Made by a program: the position numbers and the translations under genes. The notes under the pieces are model-generated. The model ran no database searches. It saw only the letters and a list, made by a program, of their open reading frames with translations, and was not told the origin of the DNA. From Oscheius sp. JU75 (taxonomy: Eukaryota > Nematoda > Chromadorea > Rhabditida > Rhabditidae), in assembly GCA_037178855.1 (NCBI GenBank), contig JASJZC010000006.1:2170001-2234000 (forward strand): 64,000 nucleotides of DNA, in the 5' to 3' direction. The number at the start of each line of letters is the position of its first letter. The stretch's first letter is position 1. Positions 42,419 through 54,876 of the stretch are shown piece after piece.

Positions 42419-43907
42419 GCTGGCCTTTGAAGCTTTCAGTTTCTGACTCTTCTCCAAGATCAGTAGCTTTACTTTCTCTCACAGTAGACAGCAGACATAG
42501 CAAACAGTAGCGTCAGATTCTTCGCCTATTGATTGGAAAAGAGCGTGCACAAATGGACAAGGCTTGTGAATCTACCACATGCCAGTAGCCATCGAGAGGT
42601 GGGGTTCACGCTCGCGGACTTCTTGGCTCCAGAGGGCTCTTCCTTGAAGAACCTTGAATTGACTAAAGGACTGTCTGGCCGAGAGTCCCGCATAGTTAGA
42701 TGTAAGATGTACGGTAGTACGACTGCTCGAGCTGGCCCGTCCAAAATATGTTCTTTTTTTCATTAATTTTATTCACTTTTCCGCCATTTCCGCTGCTTTT
42801 CTTTTTCACTGTTTCATGGCCACAGACGTAAAAGCCCTGTCTGCTATCTCCTGTTATTTATTTTCAATGTCCTAGTCTTGTCCGAGTTGAAATGAGCTAT
42901 TTTTCGCTAGGGGCATTTTTGACGTCAAATCCATGTCTAACACTCGCTCTTGTGTTTTTAAAGCCTTCTTGCATCGATTTCCATGTGTTTTCTGCGAAAA
43001 ATTTTGTGAAAAGAAGCCCTTTTGCCCCCCACTTTTGCGATTTAAAATGAGCCTCTGTTGCCCGTATTTTGTACCCCTATGCTCATTTTCGATCTCGGTA
43101 ACTCGCTATTTCAATTCTATAGTCCTTTTGCCTCGGTTTCCATTTATTTGGCCTAATAAATGGTCACGAATGGAGGCTGCTGTTGAGCACGGATTTTCGA
43201 ACGCGTACGTAAGTTTGCGTCTCTCCGTGCTCCGAATTTTGTTTTTTGCCCAACTTCAGACGTTCTTGTCGCAAACCCTGTCATTTTCTCCTCATTTTCC
43301 TTATTCTTTCCCTGTACTTGACAATAAAAATGTCTAAAAATCGGTGAGGAACATGTAAGATGCTAAGAAAAGTTGCAAGACAAATCAGAGGGTGTGCTAC
43401 TTGTCTGCTCTATACTGTTTCACCTAATTTCTAGTCTTCATTGCTTATGTATTCGCTCAAAATGATGTTATGCATGAGCCAAACCGAATTTGGACATCAT
43501 AGAACGTTTGTGGAGTCACAAACATATTGGTACTGGTGATGGTGGACGACCTCAAGAGCCTCTTAGACCGTTTCTATTGCTTTGTTCTTAGCTTGCATGC
43601 CATTCTGACCGATTTTTGTCGTGCAAAGGTTATTAAATCGCTCTGAATCTTTCGCATGTGGTTCTGACTCTGTTGTCCATTTCGTGACCTGATAAGCCCT
43701 GTTTACCTATTCCTTATACCTTCCATTCACATTTTTTTGTATTTGTTGGGCAAAAATGCCGAAGAAACGTGTTGAAAGTGATCTGACCCTTGCTAATGTA
43801 TCTCTATGTCCCTGTTGCCCATTTCCGCATCTGATAGGCCTTGTTTACTCTTCCTCATCCCTTTTCTTCCATTTCGCATGTCAACTTCCAGATAAAGCTA
43901 GAAGGAA
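42419..43907. other. Gap upstream of cand-1
   Basis: No gene seen. Two exact CTGTTTCA copies occur (42810-42817 and 43415-43422), the first with a YRNT T 39 bases downstream. Two related stretches near 43645-43740 and 43770-43885 (GATAAGCCCTGTTTAC and GATAGGCCTTGTTTAC contexts) form a loose direct repeat. The gap ends in CAACTTCCAG at 43891, a probable trans-splice acceptor. Confidence 0.4.
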
Positions 43908-46900
43908 ATGGCCAGGAACCCTTACAAGCTGGCTCAGATCCTAGAGAGGATGCTCTCCGTCGACAAGGTATTCTTTCTCTTGTCCTTTTGAAGATTGACC
44001 AAAAAATTCTCTTCAACGACCTCGCGAAAAGTGAATCTTGCAGGATCTTCGTTACATGGCCGTCTCAGACCTGATGAACGACACGGAGAAGAACGAGCTG
44101 ATCCTGGACGACGATGGCGAGAAGAAGGTACATTTTGCATCGATTTTCTTTCTCTTCAGGCCAATGGTGGCTCTCTGGAGCTGAAGTGTTATGTGAAAAT
44201 AAGTAGCCGAGAAGTTAGAGCGTTGTAATCCGTTTAGAAAGATCTGTAAGCGTGTTCTACGAAGTTATGGGTTGTTTGAGGCTTGTTGGTTGATTTGTTC
44301 GACAGGTTCATGTTTATCAGCACTAGTGAGTTTGAGAAGGTTGTTGTGGAGATATAGACGGAAGGAAGAGCTCATACGCTGATTAGATCACGTGTCTGCC
44401 TAGAAGTGACCCTCTAGCCCTGTATTTCCTCCCAGGTTCATGGTCACGATTGGGATAGCTCTAGGAGGTGTATTTGAAGGCTAGGGAGCTAGCAAATGCA
44501 GCCAGTGAGGGTCACGCGGTCCAGCTTGCTCCTTGGGCCCAAAAACTTTCTCCAAGTTTCTCTTTAAAATGTCTCAATTCTCAGGTCTGCCGGCACCTCC
44601 TGAAGCTGCTGGAGGACAAGAGCAGCGAGGTCCAGAACATCGTCATCCGCTGCATCGGCCACATGACTACTCGCTTCAACAGCAAAGAAATCGTCAGTTT
44701 TTCTCTACTTTCCTTTAAAAAATACAAAATTCCTGCTCGTCTTCCTCGCCACAAGCCTAACGGAAATGGTCCCGACGAAGAATGGTGAAATCTACTGCAC
44801 GGCCCTGAAGACCGTCGTCACGCAGTTTAGTCCGGCCAAGGGTGGCGACAACACAACCAATGCCGTCAAAGAGCTCTTCCCCAAACTCATCCAGCTCCTC
44901 GGCACGTTTTTTGTGTAAAAAGTTTACTAATGATTCATTTTTCAGCCCAGAGCAATGAGCAGCTGGCCGCCGAGCTCATGGATATCGTCTCGGACCTGCT
45001 CCTTCGATACGGACCGAAACTGGCCGCCTACCACGAGCAGAGCCTCGAGACCATCGCCGACTGGATTCAGAAGGGCCGCAGCATGATCAGGAAGAGAGCC
45101 ACACAGGCTCTGGGAAGTCTCGCCACCTGCTGCCACCAAGACCTGTTCAAGGTGGCCGTCGAGAAGATCTTCCAGTGGTCAGTTTCATTCTTGTCATTTT
45201 CTTCATAGTTCCAAGAAATCTACGTACTATGCTCAGGAGAAAGCAGAATACAGTCGATCTCCTTGTAAAATGCAGTCTGAAGCGTAGGCAGATTCTGTTC
45301 TGCTAGCTGGCTGGACGTGCTTCCAAAGACAGTTTGTACAAGGGCCTGTGACTCTGATCTCGCAAATAGCTTCTGTTTGTGGAACAAGACTATTTTACGT
45401 CATAGTGTCTGAATCAAAATCTGTCGAAGCTGGAACAAGTCGATGGAGTTGAAACTACAGGGTCGAGTTGGCCTATTATCTCGGTTTTTTCGTTTATATT
45501 TCTTGTTCTTGAATTTGCGTGCGAAATCGTTTCAAGGGCTTCAAACTCAAAACATGTCAAATTCAGGCTCAGCTCCCGTCCTTCGGACTCGTCCAAGTTG
45601 CGCAACTACGTCATGGCGGCCAACTACGTCTGTCGCAGCCGCGGCAACCAGTTCAGTCTCTACCTCTCTGAGGTATCCATCCTTTTTCTGGCAGCAATTA
45701 AAGCCTAAATTCAGATCCTGCCTAAACTGAAGACCATAGTCGAAGAGACGGAGGAGGAGGATAATCGCGAGGCCGTCCTAACCACTCTGGAGACCTTCCT
45801 CTACTTCTGCAGTGGAAATATCGCCGACCATCAGCAGCAAATTCAGGATATCCTCCTCAAGTACCTGGCCCACGATCCGAACTACTGTGTCGGGGATGAG
45901 GATGAGGAAATGGACGCCCAGGGTAGGTTTTTCGCCTCCTTTTTTAGGCAATTTTGGACAAAAACAATGGACTTGTCTCCCTAGAAACCTTTCCATGGCT
46001 TTTTATGATCAAAATAGCGTTTTGAAATTGATAGTCACTCGAGTGAGTCGAACGCAGGTCGTTTGGTCTGTGAGTGCCATTACACCAACATTTTCTTGTC
46101 GAATTTGGTCCAAAAACTCATAAAAATCTTGCAGACGCGAGCTGGGAAGACGACGAGGACAACCAGTACAGCGACACAGACGACGATCTTAGCTGGAAAG
46201 TGCGACGAGCCTGTGCCAAAGCCCTGACTTCCGAGGTCAAATACGTCGACAATACGGGCCAGAAGCTCCTCAACTGGATGACGGTCGTCGCCCCGAAGCT
46301 GATTGACCGTCTCCGTGATCGAGAAGATCACGTCCAACTGGAGATTGTCCATGCGCTGAGGGAAATGTGCAGCCAGGTTAAAAAATTCCTCCCAGAGCAG
46401 GGAGAGAAAAATGTGGGTGGCTTTTTTGAACTTTTTACGTTGATTTTTCTGCAAAATTCTCAGAGCAAAACAGCAAATTTTCCAGGTAGACGCCTACGGT
46501 GATCTGACCGGCTTCGCCGAGGCCAACGATGAGCAGAAGGCTGTGAGAAAGCAGCTGGAAGAGCTCCATCCGAAAATCCTGCGCGGTCTCTCAAAATTGA
46601 TCGAGAAGAAGCAGACCATCGCCCGAGCAGCCGTCTTCGAATTCTTGATCGTCATGACCCAGGCCCTTCCCAACAGGCTCGCCGCCGAATTCGTGTTGGC
46701 CGCAGCCGGAGCCGGTCTCGAGGACAAGAACGGCGGCTCGCAGATCAAAATGCTTGTCCTTCAATTCATGACTGCGGCCCTGAAGACGCACGAGCCCGAA
46801 ACATTTCTTGGACATGTCCCCCAGATGACGAACATGCTGGTCAAGGCCGTGGAGGACAACTTTTACAAGGTTTGTTGTAGTCTTTTTGCTCGATTTTTTT

Positions 46901-49900
46901 AAACAAAAAATGGTATTTTTTCTCGAACCAGAGCCTATTGACAAATAGTACCATCGATGCTTAAAAATCTTTAAAATGTTTCAATTCGCCAAAGCCAAAA
47001 ATGACTCTTGGCGGGATCCTTTTTCGAGCCCGGGCCGTCTGGCTCAAAAAAGGCGACTCTTACCAATCCACTAACTCACAAAATCTGTTCCAGATCGTTG
47101 CGGAAGCCATCCTCGTGCTCAGTCGCTTTGCCACAGTCCTCGAGAAGTCTAATGAGATGAATCCCGGTGCCACAGCCCCTCACATTAACAGCGTCTACTC
47201 TCTCCTCCAGCAGCTCCTGCAGAAGACTCATGCCGATCAGGTTTTTTTCTTTTTTCACTTTCTTAATCGAAACAAACTTTAGGAAGTCCTCCATCGCGCC
47301 ATTTACACCACAGGAGTCTACTTGGGTCTGCTCGGTGACCATTCGAAAGAGCCCGAGCTGCTAGGACTCGTCTGCGACATTGCCGAGAGGACAGTCGTTG
47401 ATCAGGCCACCGTCGTGGCCGCCCTTTTGGCCCTGAAGACGACGGCTGAGAACAGCAGAGCTCAGCAGATGATGACGGGGCAGCTGGAACGAATCCTGGG
47501 CAATGTGGCCACTCTGATGGAGAAGAATGCCGGCGGACAGCAGGCCAGGAGCCGAGACTCGATCGTGGATCTTCAGGTAAGGATAGCTCAATGCTTTCGA
47601 AGGCTATGTTTGCTTGACAAGGGAAGCGAAGTAGGGAGTTTTGGTCCTGTAAAGAGTCTGGCTTTTGAAGATATCTAGCCGGAAAACCCACGGCTTTGTT
47701 TGCATATTTTTTAGTTTCGGCTTGGTTCAAGCTTTTGAGCGCGTTTTAACCTGCTCCAGGTCCAGAGGGCATTGTCAGGTCACAAGTCATTTGCATTGAA
47801 TGCCAGGCAGTATGTCTGTTTCTGTTACTGGATCAAAATTATCGCTTGTCTGGATGTGACATAAGAATAGGGCAGTGTATTTTAGCAAAATTTCGAAATT
47901 TCTTGGGTAGAAAACCATCATTCTCTTTCCAGAACACACTTCTCGACCTGGCCGTGACGATCTTCAATACGCAGAAAGTCAACGCCGAAAGCGCCAGCAT
48001 CGGTCGTCTCGTCGTGGCCCTGCCCACACTTCTTCGTGACTCCGATCTCCAGGTGGCTCACAAGGCTCTCCAATGTATGAATGGTACAGTTTTTTTTTGG
48101 ACATTTTTGCATCGAAAATGACATTTAGGAACGCTGGAGATGGGTCTCTACGATCGAGGCTACCTGCCAGCGCTCGTCCGTCTCTTCGAATCGCATCTGC
48201 TCTGCGGGTTCACGCTGCAGACGGCTATCCAGACCGTAACGGCACTGGCCAAGGAGCTGATGCGTGGAGGAACGGCCTTCGAGACCATTTTGGACGAGTT
48301 AACGGCCCCGGTTTACGATCAGAGAGAGCTTACGAAAACGGCCTACAAGAGCATCGCCATGGCCACGGCCGAGATTGCGGCAGTGTCGCAGGACCGGGAA
48401 CGAGTAGGTTTTTGATACTTTTTTTGAAGATTCTAGCTATTGTAAGGGCTCGGATTATGATCGCCAACATACTAGCTTATTGAAATAACCATTGTGGTTA
48501 GGGTTATGACCACACTACGACCACTAGATACTATTCGATTACAGAAATTAAAATCAAACCCAGCTAAGGATAAGCGAAACAAGTTGCAAGACTATTTATA
48601 GTCTGTTAGTACCAAAATTATGATCAGAAGTAGCAAAAATAGCAGTAGGATTGGCCGTGTCTTTTCCCCATTTATGGTCACTTGGCTTCAGTTTTTTTAA
48701 AACCTTCCGTTCAAAATGCACTTTATGCTAAAGAGTTATGAGGTGAAAAGTTTCCTACTTTCGGCCTGAAACCCTGATAAGTGAAAATGGTTCATTCGGC
48801 TGTTCCAATTCTTCAAATACCATTTTCGAAGAAAATCAAGCCATTTTATTCTCAGAACCCTCGATAATCTCCCTATATTCAGGCCTCGAAGCTCGCTCAA
48901 CAGCTTGTCGGCCATCTGAACTCTTCAAATCAGAATGAGCGTCTCTTTTCGATCCAGGCTCTCGGCGAGCTGGGCCGTGCCTTCCCTGCGGTCTACGAGG
49001 ACAGCAGTCTGAAGCCGGAACAGCTTCTGAGCCAGATTTTCTCTAACGCCAGCGATGATCTGCGTCCCGTGGCCGCTCAGGCCCTCGGAGCCATCGCCTC
49101 CGGCAATCCGACCCGCTATCTGCCCTTCATTCTGTCGAATCTCGACCAAGGCGGAGCCCAGCTGCCGCTTCTTCACGCCGTCAAGGAGGTTCTCTCGAGT
49201 CGCCAACTCGAGCGCGGACAGATCGACAAGATCTGGTCCGTTCTGGTCAGCCATGCCGATGTCCAGGAGGAGAGCATTCGTGCCGTTGTGGCCGACTGCA
49301 TCGGCAAACTCTGCGACGACAATCCGGACCAGGGACTCGCCGCTCTACAGGTACTTTTTGACTTTTTTCCGCTTTGAAATCAGTTAATTTATAGAAACTA
49401 CTAGTGGCGGAGAGCACAAATGTGCGATACACCGCGGTCTCGGCATTCAAGGTTCTCGTCTTCGACGCCCACTCGATCCAGAACAAGATGCTCGCTCCGC
49501 ATCTCGGTATGTTTGCTATTTTACGGATTTGGAGAAGATTTGATAGAAAAACACACAATGGTCGGAAATAGGCTAGAAACAATTTCCTTTGACAGAAAAA
49601 TAGTCTGGAAACGCTGCGTAATTTCCCTATTTTCAGCGGCCATCGGAGACGCCATCAAAGATAAGGACATGCGCGTCCGGCGTATCGGTCTCATCGTTCT
49701 CAATGCGCTCTTTTCCAAGAGGACACAGCTGGTTCGTTTCATCACATTTTCCCTGCTATTTGCTTTGTTACTTAATGCCAGTTTGGTTTCTGCACCAAAA
49801 GTGGCTAGTCCTTTGTTTTTGCCCTAACTAGCAGTCCAGGCAAACTGTTAGCGCTCTTTTGGATGTACTAGGCGGCAGAGTTTACAATCAGAGGCCACAA

Positions 49901-50833
49901 AAACTGGTGTGCCTCGGCTCTGGATTGGTCATGTTGTTGTAAAAGTTAGTTCTGGTTTGAAATACCTAGATCCTGACATGCTTTGAGTATGTTTTCCGCG
50001 TTTTGAATTACTGTAGAGTACCATTGAGTATTTTTTCCAGTTGACCTCGAGATGCCTTACACACTCTTACAAAACGTAAAAGGACTATATATTCCATTTC
50101 CAGATGCGTTCCTACGTGTCCGAAGTCCTTCCGGCCGTCTACGATGAGTCCAAGGTCAGGAAGGAGCTGATTCGCGAGGTCGAGATGGGCCCGTTCAAGC
50201 ATCTCGTCGACGATGGAGTTGATATCAGGAAGGCTGCATACGAATGGTATTTTTCTCAATTTTCCGCCAGAAAAAACTCTCGTAGCATGTTTACGATTCT
50301 GGAGCGGTGTACGGCCGAGATCAACATGGAGGAATATGTGAAGAATCTCGGTGATGGACTCCAGGACTCGAATCACGACATCAAGCTCCTCACAGGAATG
50401 ATTCTGGCGCGTCTCTGTGTTCTCGCCCCGGCCACCCTCCTGCAGAATCTACCACGCTACACCGAGCAGATGAAGGTCCTCCTCCTGCAGAAGCCCAAGG
50501 CCAATGCCGTCCGTCAGGAACTGGAGAAACTCGACGAGCTCAAACGGGCCGTCATCCGGATGGTCAGATCCATGCAGGTTAGTATACTTGGCTTTGTTTT
50601 TTTTGTGAAAAAAATCTAGCCTGTGAAAACATCAATGAAGTGCATAAAATGCTCCAACTCCCTTTCTTCCTCAAAAAACAGCAAATTTCCAGAAAATTCC
50701 CGACTCGGACCGTCTCCTCAGCGACATCATCAACACGATCAACTTCAACAAGGAGCTACAGCCGCTGGCCGACAAAATTGACCGCGACGAGAAGGACCAG
50801 ACCACGACGAATAGCACCCCGATGGAACAGTAG
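43908..50833 (+). CDS. cand-1: CAND1, cullin-associated NEDD8-dissociated protein
   Basis: CAND1 is a HEAT-repeat solenoid that binds cullin-RBX1 and exchanges SCF substrate adaptors. Exon 1 (43908-43967, MARNPYKLAQILERMLSVDK) is followed by DLRYMAVSDLMNDTEKNEL (44043-44127), VCRHLLKLLEDKSSEVQN (44585), EIYCTALKTV (about 44785), AELMDIVSDLLLRYG (44945), and YSDTDDDLSWKVRRACAKAL (about 46135), which matches the acidic loop and conserved core of CAND1. Further exons are at 46485, 47094, 47283, 47934, 48130, 48883, 49396, 49637, 50103, 50287 and 50692-50833, ending TTTNSTPMEQ. The C-terminal part contains KAAYECMFTILERC. At least 17 exons with intact frames; a single-copy housekeeping gene with no sign of decay. 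The downstream neighbour is convergent, 155 bases away. Confidence 0.93.
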
Positions 50834-50987
50834 CTTTTTATTCACCCCTTTATTCTCCAAAAAACGGTGTCTTCCCCTACGCTCCCTGTTCAAATTGTTA
50901 TACTGGTGTCCATTAAATTTCAGAATCCCTTCAAAATCACCAAATTTACTAGGGAAAAAATACCAAAAAACACAAGTCTTTTTTTTC

Positions 50988-53679
50988 TTAGAGAGAAGCC
51001 CGCTGGGGAGGAATGTGCTGAGGGCCGGCGCTGATCTTGAGAGGAGCCCGGATTTCCACTTCCTTCAAGGAACCCTAAAATTGATTTTTTCCGGGAGAAA
51101 AGAATAAAAATACGCTGTAGAGACGCGGGATCCCGTGGACGAGGTCCTCGACGGTGTAGGCGAGGAATGAAGCCGTCAAGCCCGTGTTACAGCTCGTCAC
51201 AACGGGCTGTTCGCTTTTGTAGCCGTTCTTTTCGAGCCCTAGGTTGATTTTTGAAAAAATGATCGAAAAAGGGACTCACAGAGACTGATTTCGTCCTCGG
51301 GACGGATGAGACCATTTGGATTGAGCAGTTCCGAAGCGGGACAGTTCTTGAAGCCGGGAATGTGGGTGCCGTTGACTCCTGGAAGGGTGTTTGAGTAAAA
51401 AAAGAGGAAAGTCACACTGTAAGGATCGAGGCCGGTGTCTTCGGTCCCCTCGAATTGTCCACGGCCGCGGCTGTCGAGGAAGTTTATCTGGAAGATAAGG
51501 ATTGGGAAAAACGCATGAATTAGTAAATATCTGTCGACCATTTCGCAGTCGTGGTATTTGACAGTTTCAGTGGTTGTTCCACAAGCTTACGGTCTTCTTG
51601 TGTTGTCCTTTTTTGTTTTGGCTGATGCCCGGTTGGGGCTCGTGACAGGAAGATGCTACTTTAGACAAGCTAACGTGACTGGGCCAACAATCTCCCAGAG
51701 ACGCATCTCCCCAACTGACTCTACTTTGACTTGACTTGCCAAGAGTAACTGCTGTCACAAAGTATGTGCGAAAAATTGGCAATTAGGGCTTCAGACAGAC
51801 AGATACACAGACTTTTGAACATTTTAAAATAAGCAACTAATGTTACCAACCTTTAGAGTCGATTCTTGGGTAAAAGATTGGCGAAGTCAGAACAGGCCTC
51901 GCAAACCTGACCGAAATGCTCTCCTCGGTTTGGACAGGCTTGCAGGTAGGGGGGACTTTGGTCTGGCTCTCTGCGGGCGAACCTGGTCTGACCAGATTTA
52001 CGATCCCTGGTTATTGAATTTCCAATCTACCGTTTTTTTTTCAAAAGATCGTTACTCCGATTGTCTTATCTAAGTATTGTGTTTCGTCAATTGTCTATAT
52101 TCTTTGCGATTTCCTGACTTTCCTTTCTGCCCTCAGTGCTGCCTTCTCTGATCCCGTTCATTGCTTTCTGTATTGGGTTATTGGGGCTTGTTCTTGTCAT
52201 AGTCAGATTTTAGCCCTTTTTCGACAAAAGGACTAATAAACATGCCTCATCCGTCCGCTCGATCAGCTCCTTTCCCTCCTCATTCTTCTTTTCAAGTTCT
52301 TCAAAACTGATAGTGTGGGTCTTGAGGCGGTTCTGGGCGCGCCAATTGCCCTCGGGGAGGAAGACATTGTCCATGGAAACCTCGTAATCGTTGTCGAACC
52401 ACTGCTGCCAGCCGCCGTCCACGATCGAGATGGTCTCGTGTCCATAGGCCTGGATATATATATTCATTTCTTTATGGGGGCGAGAGGTTTAGTTAAAAGA
52501 AAAGTTGGAAATACCTTGAAAAGCCAGGCACATTTGGCGGCGAAGAGCATTCCTCCGAGCGGGCCGCGAGAGTACAGGATCAGATGCTCGCCCTTGTTGA
52601 TGCCGAGGAGCTGAAAAGGGCAGAGGATTAGAAGGTTTTTAGGAGGTTTGATCCGTCTCTGTAAACGTGTTCAACAGTAATCGCTACCACGTAACTGACT
52701 GTATTGTTTGTTTCAAGTCAGTTTATATGCTCGTTTCCCTTTCTGAACTAATCTCTGCCACTGCCCGGTTGGCATTGTCTTCGTCAACTTGTTTACTTGG
52801 TAATATGTCAATGTCACAGCCTGTCCAATGAACGATTTCAGTAAAACCTCTATTAGAAGCCGCCACCCTCCCCCATAACTCATGTTCAAAATGTGTGCCA
52901 AGGTGTTCATCTTCCCTTAGAAACGCGAGCTGCTGGCACCGGTCTGTTGGCCAGCACTACCAGTTCAGCACTTATTTTGCCTCCGTCATGATAACATGAA
53001 ACTTGGATTAAAATACTCTAGTGCGACCTAGCCCTGTTTCCGGACTCGTAAGCTTAGTGCCAGTACGATTCAAGATTTTTCTTCAAAAATATGGCACAAA
53101 GCTATATACAATTGACAGAAACTCTGTCAGAAAATCTTCCTGTCAGTTATTTGTCACAATACTTGTTCCTCCAAACCCTTTCTTTGCTTCTTCCCACAGT
53201 TCTTCTTCATTACCTCAAAAACCAACCTGCGCATACTTTTCGAACATCTCGGGCTCGTACATGGTGAATCGTTCGTATTTGGAGGGGTAGACGGCCGCGT
53301 CGAGGTTCATGTGCACTGCTCCCGGGATGTGACCGGCCAGATAGAGCTTGATCGACCGGAAAATGTCTCTGTTTACCAGGAAATGTTATCTTTTCCACAA
53401 AAAAAGTCTTTTTTTGAAGAAAACCTCAACTTACGGAGTCGGATGCTTGAGAAGGAGTTCAAACTTGCCGTAAAGCTCATCACGGTACAGCTTCCAGTCG
53501 AGGCGCTGCGGAATCGCATAGGAACAGTCCAGAATACGGATCCCTTCCCTGAAAATTGGAAATTTTGGAGGAAAAAAGAGAAGATCGTGGTAAAAGAGCT
53601 ATGTAACGTACTTGTTGACGAATCCCTTCTGCACGAGCTCGTTAACTGTTTTAGCCGAGACGAATCGCTTTAGAGCCAT
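50988..53679 (-). CDS. mpst: 3-mercaptopyruvate/thiosulfate sulfurtransferase
   Basis: Two rhodanese domains on the minus strand. The first exon, from 53679, reads MALKRFVSAKTVNELVQKGF. Next are ILDCSYAIPQRLDWK, LAGHIPGAVHMNLDAAVYP, LILYSRGPLGGMLFAAKCAW, SIVDGGWQQWF, INFLDSRGRGQFEG, GVNGTHIPGFKNCPASEL and the active-site cysteine in VVTSCNTGLTASFLAY, ending PPQRASL (stop at 50990-50988). The enzyme moves sulfur from mercaptopyruvate or thiosulfate to acceptors. About nine exons. The join after ELIERTDE (52243) only works with a GC donor (GAG|GCATGT), a rare splice type. It is a member of the nematode mpst family; I cannot assign a number. Confidence 0.88.
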
Positions 53680-54298
53680 CTAAAACAGTTTGGTATAGTC
53701 AGAGAATAAACAGTTTTCAGGAAAAAGATGATAAATTGGAAAGAATGCACGGAAATTGTGAACAGATGATATTTTCTCGTCAAAACTTGCTATTTCCTTT
53801 ATTTCATTGTCTGAGATTTGGTAGCAACGCTCCTTGCCTATTCTCTGAAAGTGTTTGGAGCAAAATGATAAAAAAAATTAGGGGGTAAAAGAGGGAAATG
53901 CAGGAATATGAATACTACCTAAAGAATTCAAATTACAAGCTTCTGCGCGCTTTTTCAAAATCAAACAGTTTTAGTGCAAATGCAATTTCGAGGCGAGAAC
54001 AGTAACTGATTTCTTAGTCTAGGAAAAAAAATTAAAGAAATAGACAAACGTTGTCTTCCTCCTCTTGTACGATCATTTTCTCCATTTTTCTTGGCAAATT
54101 TTCTGTCGACGTTGGCTATTCTAGGGTAGCATTTGACGGAAAATTCGATTAAGCCCACTTGGAAACCAAGAAAATGTGTGTAAAGCACCGAAATGCAGAA
54201 AGAAACGAAAATCCGGGATTTTTAAACATCTCGCACAAAACTCAAATTCAAAAACGAGTTCCAGGGAACGCTCATACACCCGCAATGTCAGTGTCTCT
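53680..54298. other. Gap upstream of mpst
   Basis: AT-rich, with no gene recognised. Near 54268-54297 the block ACCCGCAATGTCAGTGTCTCTTTAA occurs; it recurs almost exactly at 57100-57124, on the far side of the L-domain gene. Confidence 0.3.
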
Positions 54299-54695
54299 TT
54301 AACCATTCAGAAAACAGAACTGAGGCCTTCGTCTAGCTGACTATAGGACGCAGAAGTATTCTGTTCACATGTAGTACGAGCAAATAGTTTACGAGGAGAA
54401 TGAAAGTCAAGAAGTGTCATGATGAATCGAAATAACCTGTACCACATCTAGTTGCGAAGAAACGAGAAAGGAGGACAAAGTTGTTTACGATTTTTACGGT
54501 GAAGGGATCACTGAGCGACCTGATTTTCAGCCTGTTCTGTGCTCTTGTCGATGGTATTCATACCTTCACCACTATTCATCATAGCTCTTCTTGACTTATA
54601 TTCTCCTTGAGAACTATTTTCTCCTACTACAGATTTCTTCAACGTCCTATAGTCAGCTAAACAAAGACCACAGTTCTGTTCTCTGAATGGTTAAC
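54299..54695. mobile_element. Inverted-repeat element carrying a gene tail
   Basis: Ends are imperfect inverted repeats of about 52 bases (TTAACCATTCAGA...GCTGACTATAGGACG at 54299-54351 against 54645-54695). Inside, the minus strand reads EGMNTIDKSTEQAENQVAQ and stops, a diverged copy of the tail of the adjacent L-domain gene (EVMNTIGKSTEQANNKTA). It may be a duplicated gene end that folded back, or a MITE that captured it. Confidence 0.55.
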
Positions 54696-54876
54696 AAGAA
54701 GAGGGAGAAACTGCAAAAAGTACGGGATAAGGGATCTTTGCAGAGCAGTAGTTTGGAGAGGAAGGATCTACAAAAGCACGTTATAGCGGACATTCCCGAC
54801 GAAACGACTGTTGACTGACCAAAGTAAGCACTAACAAACACAAGGCATTCCGCAGGATCTTTATTGGATGAGATCA

